NCBI RefSeq assembly: GCF_002259405.1
Contig: NZ_NPFW01000007.1
Span: 124,001-188,000 of the forward strand
Source: Rhodococcus sp. 14-2483-1-2
Lineage (GTDB): Bacteria > Actinomycetota > Actinomycetes > Mycobacteriales > Mycobacteriaceae
DNA: 64,000 bases
Direction: 5' to 3'
The notes beneath the pieces were generated by a model. The model did not search any database and was not told the origin of the DNA. It saw only the letters and a program-made list of their open reading frames with translations. Below, one piece after another: positions 7,602 to 17,040 of this stretch. Within the stretch, counting starts at the first letter, position 1, and each line of letters starts with the position of its first letter. The translations under genes were made by a program, and so were the position numbers.

Positions 7602-9350
7602 TCAGCGACCCTGCCACGCCTCCCACAACTGTGCGTATCGTCCACCTGCCGCGAACAGCTGCTCGTGCGGACCCTGTTCCAGAATTCTGCCGTGTTCGAG
7701 AACCACCACACGGTCGGCGGCGGCAGCCTGGGTGAGGCGATGCGCGACGATCAACGTGCTGCGCCCTCTGGTCGCTGCCTCGGCCGCGGCTTCGAGGTCT
7801 CGTGCCCCGGAACTGCCGGCTTCTGCAGTGGCCTCGTCCAGGACGGCGACGGCGGGGTCGGCGAGAACCAGTCGCGCCAAGGCCAACTGCTGCGACTGAG
7901 CCGCGGTCAACTGATGTCCACCCTCGCCGACGGCAGTGTCGAGGCCGTTGTCCAGCGCCTCGACCCACGCCCATGCTCCGACGGTGCGCAGTGCGGCTTC
8001 CACGTCGTCGCGACCGGCATCCGGGGCGGCGAGCAGCACGTCGTCGACCAACCGGCCGGCGAACACGTGGACTTCCTGGCTGACGATCGCGACGTGCCGC
8101 CGCAACCCTTCGCTGCCCAGCGCATCCAGTGATGCACCCCCGACACGAACCGTCCCCGACGTCGACGCCATCGAACCGGCCGCGATGGATGCGATCGTGG
8201 ATTTGCCTGCGCCGGTGGAACCGACGAGTGCGACGGTTTCGCCGGCGTCGACCCGGAGGTTCACTCCGTGCAGCACCTCGTGGCCGGACTCGTACTCGTG
8301 TCGCAGATCGGTGACGTCCAAGGTGGCGTCGGCGGGCGCGGAACCGTCGCCCACGGGTCGCTCGTCGGGAATGTCGATGACACCGACCAGTCGAGCCAAC
8401 GATGCACCGGCTGACTGGATGTCGTCGAACGTGAACAGCAGGGTCCCGATCGGATTGAACAGTCGGTGGAACAGCAGTGCAGCGGCCGTCGTCTCGCCGA
8501 CGGTGACGTAATCGCCGCGCACGAGCAGGAATCCGGCCAACAGGATCACCGACAGTCCGACGCATTCGGCACGATTGTTCCGAGATGCGAACCGGGTGAG
8601 CAGGCGGAACACGTCGACACCGATGTCGCGGGCCTTCGCCGACGCCCGATCGATCTCTTTCAGATGCGCCGACTCGAGTCCGTACGCGCGAACGGTTTTC
8701 GCGCCCTGCATGCTGCTGACGAAGGACTGCGCACGCTCGCCCATCGCCACGCGTTCGGCCGCGTACTTCGGGGCCGAGCGCGGCAGATACCAGCGCAGAG
8801 CGAGGACGTACATCGGCAGCGCGACGAGCCCGGCCAGGCCGAGCCGCCAGTCGATGCCGAGCATCGTGATCATGCTCAGGCATACGAGCAGGAACGCGCC
8901 GACGAGCTGCGGGATGACCTCACCGATCGACTTGGCCATCACCGCGACGTCGTCGCCCACCCGGGAGAGCAAGTCTCCCTTGCCTACTCGCTCGAGCGTG
9001 GCCACCGGCAGATGCAGCGCGCGGCGCACGACCGCCTCACGCAGCGACGCCAGAATGCCCTCACCGAGACTGCTGATGAGATAGCCGCTGAACCCGGTGA
9101 CGATGCCGCCGACAACCGCGGCCACCGAGATGACGACGACCACCCCGATGATCGCCGACGAGTCGGCTCCGTCGCGGACTCGGTCGACCAGAACACCGAG
9201 CACGTAGACGGGCACCAACGACATCGCCGCCGCAATTGCGCCGAGGAGCAGCGTGACCGCCGTACGCGCCCGTCGTAGCTTCAGCTGTTCGAGCAGCCAC
9301 TTCCCGGAGCGGGCTCCGGTGGCGATCGGAAGGAGTTCGGGGGTGGTCAT
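7602..9350 (-). CDS. ABC exporter half-transporter, catalytic subunit (degenerate signature)
   Basis: 582 residues: an N-terminal six-helix transmembrane domain (about 30-320) and a C-terminal nucleotide-binding domain. Walker A is intact (ALVGSTGAGKST, about residue 373), and Walker B with catalytic Glu is intact (AVAVLDEAT, about 502), but the signature motif is LTAAQ instead of LSGGQ (about 482). Its partner, overlapping by 4 bp upstream (ATGA), has the opposite set of defects. The pair therefore forms a heterodimer with one consensus ATP site, built from this Walker A/B and the partner's LSGGQ. Substrate unknown; multidrug, peptide or lipid export is possible. Confidence 0.9.
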   Translation of the reverse strand: MTTPELLPIATGARSGKWLLEQLKLRRARTAVTLLLGAIAAAMSLVPVYVLGVLVDRVRDGADSSAIIGVVVVISVAAVVGGIVTGFSGYLISSLGEGILASLREAVVRRALHLPVATLERVGKGDLLSRVGDDVAVMAKSIGEVIPQLVGAFLLVCLSMITMLGIDWRLGLAGLVALPMYVLALRWYLPRSAPKYAAERVAMGERAQSFVSSMQGAKTVRAYGLESAHLKEIDRASAKARDIGVDVFRLLTRFASRNNRAECVGLSVILLAGFLLVRGDYVTVGETTAAALLFHRLFNPIGTLLFTFDDIQSAGASLARLVGVIDIPDERPVGDGSAPADATLDVTDLRHEYESGHEVLHGVNLRVDAGETVALVGSTGAGKSTIASIAAGSMASTSGTVRVGGASLDALGSEGLRRHVAIVSQEVHVFAGRLVDDVLLAAPDAGRDDVEAALRTVGAWAWVEALDNGLDTAVGEGGHQLTAAQSQQLALARLVLADPAVAVLDEATAEAGSSGARDLEAAAEAATRGRSTLIVAHRLTQAAAADRVVVLEHGRILEQGPHEQLFAAGGRYAQLWEAWQGR

Positions 9351-11095
9351 CGCAGCACCGCGTCCTTGTACTGCGCGTCCGAGGACGCGAGATCGTGGTG
9401 CGTTCCCTCGGCGACGACGCGACCGTCGTCGACGACGAGAACGCGATGGGTCACCGACAGCAGCGCGGGGCTGGTGGTGATGAGGATCGTTGTCTGCGAT
9501 GTCCTTTCGGTGTGCCGGAGTTCGGCGATGCCGCGAGCGATGGCGTGCTCGGTGACCGCGTCGACAGCGGTGGTGGGGTCGTGCAGTACCAGGACCGGGG
9601 CGTCGACCGACAGTGCTCGCGCCAACGCCACTCGCTGGCGTTGGCCGCCGGACAGGCTGGCTCCGCGGTCGGTGACGGCGTGATCGAGACCGGCATCGTG
9701 CAATTCGACGACGTCGGTGGCCGCGGATGCCTGGAGAACTCGGTCGAGTTCGGCGTCGGGCCGCTCCCGCCCGGCGGTGACGTTGCTGCGGACGGTGCCC
9801 GCGAACAGGTCGGTGATGTGGGGCTCGACGAGCACCGTCTCGCGGGCGCGTCGAAGATCGATCTCTCCCGCCGCAATGCCGCCGATACGAACAGATCCGG
9901 TGTAGTCGGCGTCGGAGATCTGACCGGACAGCAGCGTGGCCAGCGCTTCCCCGTCCTGGGGCCGGTAGGCGACCACGCCGAGCATCTCGCCCGGTTCTGC
10001 GCGGAAGGTGAATCCGTCGAGGGAACGGAACCGGACGTTGTCGACACCGAGATCGGCCCCGACGGGCACCGCGGAGTCCGACTGCGGCAGAACGTGTTCC
10101 GCACCGAGCACGAGGGCGAGCCGGTCGGCCGACCCGCGCACCATCGCAACGACGCCGGGGATCCTCGCCAATCCGGTCAGGGGTTCGATGACGAACTGGG
10201 CGAGACCGATGACCGTGATCAACTCACCGACCGAAATGCGGCCCTGCAGCGCGAACCAACCTGCGGTACCGGCGATCCCGACGGCCAGCAACGCGTTGAC
10301 CGTCGCCGACAAGCCCTGATAGACGTTGTTCGCGCGAGCCAACTTGAGAGTCGCAGCCAACGCTGTTCGACTCGACGTCACGAATCGCTGCGTCGCGGCA
10401 TTCTCGGCACCGATCCCGCGCAGCGGCCGCACTCCGCTGACCAGATCGGTGGCCATACCCGACACACCGGCCACCTCGGCCTGCTGCGCAGTGGCAGCAC
10501 GGGTGAGCAACGGAGCGAGGCGTTGCAGCGCGATCAGGATGACCGGCGTCCCGATGACGACCGCGAGGCCCAGAGGAATATCGATGATCAGCAACGCCAC
10601 TGCCGAGGCGACGACCGCCACGGCCGACGCGAAGACCCGGGCGATCAGATCGAGGATCCAGGACTCCTTCTCGGCGTCGGACGTCGAGACCGTCAGCAAC
10701 TCTCCTGCCGACAGCTCGGTACGCACACCCCGCGGATCGAGGACGCGGCCGGCGACTTCGACGCGCACCAGATGCGCCTCCCGCTCGATGGCGACCACGA
10801 TGATGCGGGCACCGACCCGCCACGCGTACGACAGGGTGACGAACAAGGCCGCCAGACCGACCAACGACAGAATCATCGCGGTCACATCACCGGTGTCGAT
10901 GGCCCGCGAGACGATCAGTCCGATGGCCACCGGGACCATCGTTTCGCACAGTTGATGCACCCCGAACAGCAGCGACGAGACGATCAGGCGGGTGCGATGC
11001 CGTCGTACGGTGCGGCGGAGAATCGCGGAGCCGGTGGCCGGAGAAGGCACCTCCACCACTGTCCGAGCATGGCGGAGCGGCACAGAATCGGTCAT
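9347..11095 (-). CDS. ABC exporter half-transporter, non-catalytic subunit
   Basis: 582 residues with an N-terminal ABC membrane domain and a C-terminal nucleotide-binding domain. Walker A is destroyed (LGVVAYRPQDGEALA replaces GxxGxGKS, about residue 373), the signature is canonical (LSGGQRQRVALARAL, about 481), and the residue after the Walker B Asp is Pro rather than Glu (LVLHDPTTAVD). So this subunit donates the signature motif but cannot hydrolyse ATP at its own site. The start is set at the ATG at 11095 (MTDSVPL); a longer in-frame start at 11140 lacks a ribosome site. The gene overlaps the downstream partner by 4 bp and is divergent from the small gene at 11201. Confidence 0.88.
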   Translation of the reverse strand: MTDSVPLRHARTVVEVPSPATGSAILRRTVRRHRTRLIVSSLLFGVHQLCETMVPVAIGLIVSRAIDTGDVTAMILSLVGLAALFVTLSYAWRVGARIIVVAIEREAHLVRVEVAGRVLDPRGVRTELSAGELLTVSTSDAEKESWILDLIARVFASAVAVVASAVALLIIDIPLGLAVVIGTPVILIALQRLAPLLTRAATAQQAEVAGVSGMATDLVSGVRPLRGIGAENAATQRFVTSSRTALAATLKLARANNVYQGLSATVNALLAVGIAGTAGWFALQGRISVGELITVIGLAQFVIEPLTGLARIPGVVAMVRGSADRLALVLGAEHVLPQSDSAVPVGADLGVDNVRFRSLDGFTFRAEPGEMLGVVAYRPQDGEALATLLSGQISDADYTGSVRIGGIAAGEIDLRRARETVLVEPHITDLFAGTVRSNVTAGRERPDAELDRVLQASAATDVVELHDAGLDHAVTDRGASLSGGQRQRVALARALSVDAPVLVLHDPTTAVDAVTEHAIARGIAELRHTERTSQTTILITTSPALLSVTHRVLVVDDGRVVAEGTHHDLASSDAQYKDAVLR

Positions 11096-11200
11096 TTGCT
11101 GCAGCCTATGGCATCGGGAACTGGCGATGGGGCGCCACATTTACATAGAGTCGGGTCCAACGAACACCGTGTAAGCCCAGCAGAGAGTACGGAGAACACC

Positions 11201-11374
11201 ATGCCTGCCAAGACTTCGACCGACAACGACATCGCCGACGAAGACATCGTCCCACTCGAGTACGAGACGGCCAGCCAGGCTCAGCGCGTCGTCGCTGCCT
11301 ACGCGACCGATGCCGACGAATGCCGCATGTTGCTGTCGATGTTGGGTATAGATCCCGTAGCGAAGACCGACTGA
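11201..11374 (+). CDS. Small acidic conserved protein
   Basis: 57 residues, acidic at the N-terminus ([15 protein letters not shown]), then a helical segment ([26 protein letters not shown]). No signal peptide, no known domain. The ATG at 11201 follows a GGAG site (11191-11194). I recognise it only as the kind of small conserved protein seen beside otsA in related actinobacteria. It lies 52 bp upstream of otsA in the same direction and may be co-transcribed with it. Confidence 0.7.
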   Translation: MPAKTSTDNDIADEDIVPLEYETASQAQRVVAAYATDADECRMLLSMLGIDPVAKTD

Positions 11375-11426
11375 CAGGTTTTCGCAGGACTGTTTACCCA
11401 GGGATCTACAAGCGGATTGGACAGTT

Positions 11427-12875
11427 GTGGCTGACGCCTCGCAGGGTTCGGATTTTGTCGTCGTGGCCAACCGGTTGCCGGTCGATCTGGAAAAGCTTCC
11501 GGACGGAAGCACACGATGGAAGCGAAGCCCAGGCGGGTTGGTCACCGCTCTCGAACCGATTCTGCGTGCCAACAAGGGTGCGTGGGTGGGGTGGGTCGGC
11601 GTCTCGGACGTCGACGTCGAGCCGTTCGTCGAGGACGGCCTCCAGCTGCGTCCGGTCACGATCAGCGAGAAGGAATACACCCAGTACTACGAGGGCTTCT
11701 CCAACGCGACGCTGTGGCCGCTCTATCACGACGTCATCGTCAAGCCGGAGTACGACCGCGACTGGTGGAACGCCTACGTAGAGGTCAACCGCCGCTTCGC
11801 CGAGAAGACCTCCGAGGCCGCAGCACAGGGCGCGACGGTCTGGATCCAGGACTACCAGCTCCAGCTCGTCCCGAAGATGCTGCGGATGCTGCGCCCCGAC
11901 CTGACCATCGGGTTCTTCCTGCACATCCCGTTCCCGCCGATCGAACTGTTCATGCAGATGCCGTGGCGCACCGAGATCGTCGAAGGACTGCTCGGAGCCG
12001 ACCTCATCGGTTTCCACCTGTCCGGCGGCGCGCAGAACTTCCTCTACCTTGCCCGACGCCTCGCCGGGGGAACCACCTCGCGCGGAACTGTCGGAGTGCG
12101 GTCCAAGCTCGGCGTCGTGCAGGTCGGCTTCCGGACCGTGCGAGTCGGCGCGTTCCCGATCTCCATCGATTCCGGTGACCTCGACACCAAGTCGCGCTCC
12201 AAGGCCGTCCGTGATCGCGCGAAGCAACTGCGCAAGGATCTGGGGAATCCCAAGCGCATCATGCTCGGCGTCGATCGCCTCGACTACACCAAGGGAATCG
12301 ACGTTCGACTGAACGCGTTTCGCGAACTGCTCGAAGAGGGCCGCGTCGATCCGGCCGAGAACGTCATCGTGCAGTTGGCGACGCCCAGCCGGGAACGCGT
12401 CGAGAGCTACGTCGCCATGCGCGGCGAAATCGAGCAGCAGGTGGGCCGCATCAACGGCGAGTACGGCCAGGTGGGCCACCCCGTGGTGCACTACCTGCAC
12501 CGGCCGATCCCCCGCGACGATCTGCTGGCCTACTTCGTTGCCGCCGACGTCATGCTGGTCACCCCCTTGCGCGACGGTATGAACCTCGTCGCCAAGGAAT
12601 ACGTGGCCTGCCGCAGCGATCTCGGTGGCGCGTTGGTGCTCAGCGAATTCACCGGTGCAGCAGCCGAACTGCGCCAGGCGTACCTGTGCAACCCACACGA
12701 CCTGGACAGCGTCAAGGACGCGATCATCGGAGCCCTCGAACAGGAACCGGAATCGGGCAAGCGACACATGCGCGCCATGCGTCGGCAGGTTCTCGCGCAC
12801 GACGTCGACCGCTGGGCCCGCTCCTTCCTGACCGCGCTCGCAGCGCCGGCGGAGGGCACCAACCTCACCCGATAA
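11427..12875 (+). CDS. otsA: Trehalose-6-phosphate synthase OtsA (GT20)
   Basis: 482 residues, the usual length. It makes trehalose-6-phosphate from UDP- or ADP-glucose and glucose-6-phosphate in the cytoplasm. Diagnostic motifs: [10 protein letters not shown] at the N-terminus, the sugar-binding [11 protein letters not shown], the [12 protein letters not shown] block that carries the catalytic Arg and Lys, and the C-terminal [16 protein letters not shown] block. The start is GTG at 11427. An intrinsic terminator follows directly (12891-12928). Trehalose matters in this window because the IniR regulator of iniBAC has, as I recall, been linked to trehalose in mycobacteria. Confidence 0.97.
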   Translation: MADASQGSDFVVVANRLPVDLEKLPDGSTRWKRSPGGLVTALEPILRANKGAWVGWVGVSDVDVEPFVEDGLQLRPVTISEKEYTQYYEGFSNATLWPLYHDVIVKPEYDRDWWNAYVEVNRRFAEKTSEAAAQGATVWIQDYQLQLVPKMLRMLRPDLTIGFFLHIPFPPIELFMQMPWRTEIVEGLLGADLIGFHLSGGAQNFLYLARRLAGGTTSRGTVGVRSKLGVVQVGFRTVRVGAFPISIDSGDLDTKSRSKAVRDRAKQLRKDLGNPKRIMLGVDRLDYTKGIDVRLNAFRELLEEGRVDPAENVIVQLATPSRERVESYVAMRGEIEQQVGRINGEYGQVGHPVVHYLHRPIPRDDLLAYFVAADVMLVTPLRDGMNLVAKEYVACRSDLGGALVLSEFTGAAAELRQAYLCNPHDLDSVKDAIIGALEQEPESGKRHMRAMRRQVLAHDVDRWARSFLTALAAPAEGTNLTR

Positions 12876-12890
12876 ATTCGCTTTCCAGAC

Positions 12891-12928
12891 ACCGTCGACG
12901 GCTGCTACTTTGCCGTCGACGGTTTTTT
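12891..12928 (+). terminator. Rho-independent terminator of otsA
   Basis: An 11-bp perfect stem (ACCGTCGACGG / CCGTCGACGGT) with an 11-nt loop, followed by a run of six T (12923-12928). It lies 15 bp after the otsA stop codon. Confidence 0.93.
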
Positions 12929-13029
12929 ATGTATCGAGTTCATGCGTTTTCACGTGAGGAGGTGGGCATCGTGGCCACCTGGACGATTGCACCCCTGAGC
13001 CCTCGTTCCTCCTCCCCCAAGGATCTCGC

Positions 13030-14040
13030 ATGTCTCCACTCGCGCATTACGGCCTCGATCAGCACTGGCTGACGGAATTCGAAAAGCATTCTCAGGAAAC
13101 AACTCTCGCCCGCGTCGTTCGCGTCGACCGCGGTGAATTCGACGCCGTCACCGACAGCGGCATCGTCCGATGCACCGGCACCGGTATCTGCACCGGTGAT
13201 TGGGTGACACTGGACTCGTTCAGGCTCGTTGCCACACTTCCTCGCCGCACATCCATCGAACGCGCCTCCGCCGGATCCACCTCCGACATACAGGTTCTCG
13301 GAGCCAACGTCGACACCGTCGTCGTCACGGTCGCGTCGGACACGGCCCTCGACCTCGGTCGCGTCGAGCGCTACATCACCCTCGCCTGGGGCAGCGGCGC
13401 TGTTCCCGTTCTCGCGATCACCAAGACCGATAGCGGAAGCGTCGTCGAAGAGCTACTGCTGGCCGCCGCGCCGGGCGTCACCGTGTGCAGCACCAGTGCG
13501 ATGTCGGACGGCGGAATCGACTCGTTGTCAGCGCATCTGCGCGGCACAGTCGCCCTGATCGGGCCGTCGGGATCCGGAAAGTCGACACTCGGCAACGCCC
13601 TGTTGGGCGGTTCGGTTCTCGCCACCGGTGCCACCCGGTCGGCCGACGGCAAGGGCAGGCACACGACGGTGCATCGGGAATTGGTGCCGATTCCTTCCTC
13701 GAGCCTGGTGCTGCTGGACACCCCGGGTTTGCGTTCCGTGGGCGTACAGGGATCGGAAGACGCTGTGGCGAGCGCCTTTTCCGACATCGAAGAGCTGGCC
13801 GAGTCGTGTCGGTTCGGTGACTGCGCGCACGAACACGAACCCGGCTGTGCGGTGCTCGCCGCCGTCGATGCGGGTCAGCTCACCGACAGAAGGTTGGGCA
13901 ACTACCGAAAACTGTTGCGGGAGAATGCCTGGTCGACCTCGCGGCACGACGCTCGAGCGCGCAGCGAGAAGCTGCGCGAGCACAAGCAGATCTCGAAATC
14001 GTTGCGGCAGAAGTACGCCGTCGAACGATCGAAGCGCTAG
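13030..14040 (+). CDS. rsgA: Ribosome small-subunit-dependent GTPase A (RsgA-like)
   Basis: 336 residues. An N-terminal OB-like domain is followed by a circularly permuted GTPase domain: G4 (ITKTDSG) precedes G1 (GPSGSGKSTLGNALLG, about residue 178) and G3 (DTPGLRSVG). The C-terminal zinc site has the pattern CRFGDCAHEHEPGC (about 260-274). RsgA assists late 30S assembly and is activated by the ribosome. The gene is preceded by the otsA terminator and converges on the small gene at 14042 with one base between the stop codons. Confidence 0.9.
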   Translation: MSPLAHYGLDQHWLTEFEKHSQETTLARVVRVDRGEFDAVTDSGIVRCTGTGICTGDWVTLDSFRLVATLPRRTSIERASAGSTSDIQVLGANVDTVVVTVASDTALDLGRVERYITLAWGSGAVPVLAITKTDSGSVVEELLLAAAPGVTVCSTSAMSDGGIDSLSAHLRGTVALIGPSGSGKSTLGNALLGGSVLATGATRSADGKGRHTTVHRELVPIPSSSLVLLDTPGLRSVGVQGSEDAVASAFSDIEELAESCRFGDCAHEHEPGCAVLAAVDAGQLTDRRLGNYRKLLRENAWSTSRHDARARSEKLREHKQISKSLRQKYAVERSKR

Positions 14041-14041
14041 G

Positions 14042-14272
14042 TCAGCTCTCGTCGAACAGCGAGGGGCTCTCACTCTCGGCCTCGGCCTGCGGGGCCGAAC
14101 CCTCGCTGCTCGACGCCTTGCGCACCACCTCGACCGTGGTGGTGCGTACCGACAACCGGTGCCCGTCGTGATGCTCGAGCAACGCCAGACCCTGACGAAT
14201 CTCGAGCACCTTCCACGGGCCGGCATGCCCGGACGCCTGAACCAGGTCGCCTGGTGCGATCTCGGAAGCCAC
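14042..14272 (-). CDS. Small conserved hypothetical protein
   Basis: 76 residues. The N-terminal half looks like a small beta-barrel (IAPGDLVQASGHAGPWKVLEI, then LALLEHHDGHRLSVRTTTVEVV), followed by a low-complexity acidic tail ending PSLFDES. The GTG at 14272 is chosen because GGAG lies about seven bases upstream; the open frame reaches 14323. No function can be assigned. It is the only minus-strand gene between rsgA and the MFS operon. Confidence 0.65.
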   Translation of the reverse strand: MASEIAPGDLVQASGHAGPWKVLEIRQGLALLEHHDGHRLSVRTTTVEVVRKASSSEGSAPQAEAESESPSLFDES

Positions 14273-14392
14273 TGTTGTTCTCCATTCAGCGAGCAATCGG
14301 GTTCGAGCAAGTCTGTGACACACACCCTATCGGGCGTGCTCTGCGTGCATCTCACTTGCTCGTCGAACAATTTAGGAGTACTCATGTAATAG

Positions 14393-14406
14393 TTGTAGAT
14401 ATACAA
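14393..14406 (+). promoter_or_regulatory. Candidate MarR operator
   Basis: TTGTA-GATA-TACAA is a perfect inverted repeat 20 bp upstream of the MFS start codon. The MFS gene overlaps a MarR-family gene downstream, and MarR proteins typically bind short TTG-type palindromes at their own operon, so this is probably the autoregulatory operator. Confidence 0.6.
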
Positions 14407-14426
14407 GCATTATCGCGGAGGTGAAC

Positions 14427-15842
14427 GTGGCCGAGTTGACTCGACGACACCGGTATCTCGTGCTCGGCATCTGCTGCCTGAGTCTGTTTCTCGTCAGCAC
14501 CGACAACACGATCGTCAACGTCGCACTGCCGTCGATGCGCGCAGATCTGAACGCTTCGGTATCGGGTCTGCAGTGGATCATCGATGCATACACGCTGGTC
14601 GTGGCGTCACTGCTGATGCTCGGCGGCTCGATGGCCGACAAGTACGGCCGCAAGCGCTTCTTCCTGATCGGCACCGGAACGTTCGTCCTCGGCTCCTTGC
14701 TGTGCAGCGTCGCACCGTCGCTCGGATGGCTCGTCGCCTTCCGCATGCTGCAGGCCGTCGGCGGCTCGATGATGAATCCTGTCGCGATGTCGATCATCAC
14801 CAACACCTTCACCGACCCGAAAGAACGTGCAGGAGCCATCGGCATGTGGGGTGCCGTCGTCGGAATCTCCATGTCTGCGGGTCCGGCCCTCGGCGGCATC
14901 CTCGTCACCGGTGCCGGTTGGCAGTCCATCTTCTGGATCAACGTCCCCGTCGGGATCTTCGCCTTGGCGATGACACTGAAATTCGTCCCGGAATCCAAAG
15001 CCGAACACTCACGCAAGTTCGATCCGGCCGGCCAGTTCCTCATCTTCGCGTTCCTCGCGTCCCTGGTCTTCACCATCATCGAAGGTCCCGCGAAGGGTTG
15101 GGGATCGCCGCTGATCGTGTTCACCGGTGCCGTCGCCATCGGCTCTCTCGTCGGACTACTGGTGGTGGAGTCGCGAATCGAGGAACCGCTCATCCAACTG
15201 AAGTTCTTCCGCAGCGCGCCGTTCAGCGGAGCGACGGTGATCGCGGTGTGTGCTTTCGCGTCCCTCGGCGGATTCCTGTTCCTCAACACCCTCTATCTGC
15301 AGGACGTGCGCGGATACTCACCACTGCACGCCGGTCTCTACACCCTGCCGATGGCGTTGATGACGCTGATCTTCGCGCCGATCTCGGGCCGCATCGTCGG
15401 CACACTGGGAGCGCGCATTCCGCTGCTCGTCGCCGGTATCGGCTTCGTGGCCTCGGCGCTGATGCTCACCCGCCTGACTCCGACCACGTCGTTCGCGTGG
15501 CTGGCCGTCGCGTACGTGATTTTCGGAATATCCTTCGGCATGGTCAACGCCCCGATCACCAACACCGCGGTGTCCGGAATGCCGCGCAGTCAGGCCGGAG
15601 TGGCATCCGCCATCGCGTCGACGAGCAGGCAGGTGGGTCAATCGCTCGGCGTGGCCGTCGTCGGATCCATCGTCACGGCGAGCATCGTCGGCGAGATCTC
15701 CGACGGCTTCACCGCAGCCGCGGTTCCCGCGTGGTACGTCATCGCAGGCGCAGGCGTGGTGGTCACCGCGCTCGCAGTGGTCACCACCGGCCGGTGGGCC
15801 CGCGCGACCGCCGATCGAATCGACCAACCGGTGCTCGTATGA
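14427..15842 (+). CDS. MFS drug transporter, DHA2 (EmrB/QacA) family
   Basis: 471 residues with about 14 membrane segments, the size of the DHA2 family. Motif A is GGSMADKYGRKRFFLIG between helices 2 and 3, and motif C-like residues GPALGGIL lie in helix 5. It exports hydrophobic or cationic drugs with the proton gradient. GTG at 14427 has GGAGG five bases upstream; GTG at 14421 is the alternative. Its stop overlaps the start of a MarR gene (ATGA), and a palindromic operator lies upstream, so expression is probably induced by a substrate that releases MarR. Confidence 0.92.
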   Translation: MAELTRRHRYLVLGICCLSLFLVSTDNTIVNVALPSMRADLNASVSGLQWIIDAYTLVVASLLMLGGSMADKYGRKRFFLIGTGTFVLGSLLCSVAPSLGWLVAFRMLQAVGGSMMNPVAMSIITNTFTDPKERAGAIGMWGAVVGISMSAGPALGGILVTGAGWQSIFWINVPVGIFALAMTLKFVPESKAEHSRKFDPAGQFLIFAFLASLVFTIIEGPAKGWGSPLIVFTGAVAIGSLVGLLVVESRIEEPLIQLKFFRSAPFSGATVIAVCAFASLGGFLFLNTLYLQDVRGYSPLHAGLYTLPMALMTLIFAPISGRIVGTLGARIPLLVAGIGFVASALMLTRLTPTTSFAWLAVAYVIFGISFGMVNAPITNTAVSGMPRSQAGVASAIASTSRQVGQSLGVAVVGSIVTASIVGEISDGFTAAAVPAWYVIAGAGVVVTALAVVTTGRWARATADRIDQPVLV

Positions 15843-16243
15843 CCGGGACGGAGGCAGCACTCATCTGGCGCGAGATGCGTGCGCTGATGCTCGAGAAGCA
15901 CGACACCCGCCGAGCCGTCGCCGACGCCACGGGGATGAGTTTCCTGCGGGCCAAGCTGCTCACCAAGTTGCTCGCGGGCGATCGGACGGTCACCGAACTG
16001 GCCGAGATCCTCGCCTCCGATGCGCCGTACGTCTCGCTCAACGTTCGCGAGCTGGAAAAACGGGAACTGGTGATCCGCACCGAAGATCCCACCGATCGCC
16101 GACGCCGCATCATCGGACTCACCGAATCCGGACGCCTCCTCGCCGAGAAGGCCCGAGCGATCGCCGACGCCCCACCGCCGGAATTCACGACGGTATCCGC
16201 CGAAGACCTGGCACATCTACGACGCATTCTGCAGCTGCCCTGA
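15839..16243 (+). CDS. MarR-family transcriptional regulator
   Basis: 134 residues. The winged helix contains TVTELAEILASDAPYVSLNVRELEKR and the wing EDPTDRRRRIIGLTESG, the typical MarR wing with two Arg-rich turns. It overlaps the MFS stop codon by 4 bp and is therefore translationally coupled. The likely binding site is the palindrome at 14393-14406. It converges with the reductase gene at 16253 with only nine bases between the stops and no hairpin that I can see. Confidence 0.9.
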   Translation: MTGTEAALIWREMRALMLEKHDTRRAVADATGMSFLRAKLLTKLLAGDRTVTELAEILASDAPYVSLNVRELEKRELVIRTEDPTDRRRRIIGLTESGRLLAEKARAIADAPPPEFTTVSAEDLAHLRRILQLP

Positions 16244-16252
16244 TTACTCGCT

Positions 16253-16999
16253 TCAGCGGCGGATGGCGTCGAGCGGTGTGCCGATCTCGACGAGCGCGCG
16301 CACGGTCGCCGCTTCCATTCCCGGCGAGCCGCAGACCAGGATCTGGCGATCCGGGAACGGCCCCTGCGTGGCGACGACGTCTGCCACACTGCCCTCCCAG
16401 CAATGCTCGGGCTCGAAGAACGCTGTGCTGGAACCGATCTCGGCATGAATGCGATCGTTCCATCGATCCGACGCCCACGGCTCGTGCAGTTGGTCGACGA
16501 CGGGAACGACGGTCAACCACGGCAGCTCCGACGCCATCAACCACAGCATGTCCCCGGCGTACAGATCGCGAGGCGACTTGCCGCCGACGAACAGCGTCAC
16601 ATTCGGTGGATGTTGGCGGCGAGTGAGGTCCAGCAGAATCGCGCGCAACGGAGCGAGGCCGGTGCCACCCGCGATCATGACGACGTCGCGCCCCGAATCG
16701 TCGACATGCAGACCGCCCTGCGGATCGCTGATCTGCCACACGTGACCGGGCCGCGTCTCGTTGACGATCGAGCCGCTCACCCACCCGGCCGGCACGGCTC
16801 GAACGTGGAATTCCAACTTTCCGTCTCGCGACGGCGGCAGCGCGGGTGAGTATCGCCGTGTCAGCGCGGCGTTCTGGGGCACTGTCACCGACACCGACTG
16901 GCCTGCCGCGAACGGCACAGCGTCGCCTTCGAGTCTGATGACCGCGAGGTCGTTCCGAAGGCGATGATATTGAACGACCGTCGAACTCCACGCCTGCAT
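16253..16999 (-). CDS. FAD/NAD(P)-binding ferredoxin-reductase-type oxidoreductase
   Basis: 248 residues, about the size of a stand-alone ferredoxin-NADP reductase module. The FAD site RRYSPA (R-x-Y-S) lies near residue 48 and the NAD site MIAGGTGLAPLRAI near 110; the C-terminus has CGSPGM, the usual nicotinamide-pocket motif. There is no 2Fe-2S domain. The electron partner is unknown. The start is placed at ATG 16999 (MQAWSS); a possible -10 (TATCCT) lies seven bases upstream on the minus strand, suggesting a leaderless mRNA. Its upstream region is the repeat array at 17041-17590. Confidence 0.82.
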   Translation of the reverse strand: MQAWSSTVVQYHRLRNDLAVIRLEGDAVPFAAGQSVSVTVPQNAALTRRYSPALPPSRDGKLEFHVRAVPAGWVSGSIVNETRPGHVWQISDPQGGLHVDDSGRDVVMIAGGTGLAPLRAILLDLTRRQHPPNVTLFVGGKSPRDLYAGDMLWLMASELPWLTVVPVVDQLHEPWASDRWNDRIHAEIGSSTAFFEPEHCWEGSVADVVATQGPFPDRQILVCGSPGMEAATVRALVEIGTPLDAIRR

Positions 17000-17040
17000 G
17001 CCGACCAGGATAGGGGTCGAAGCGGGGTGTCTCGCAAACG

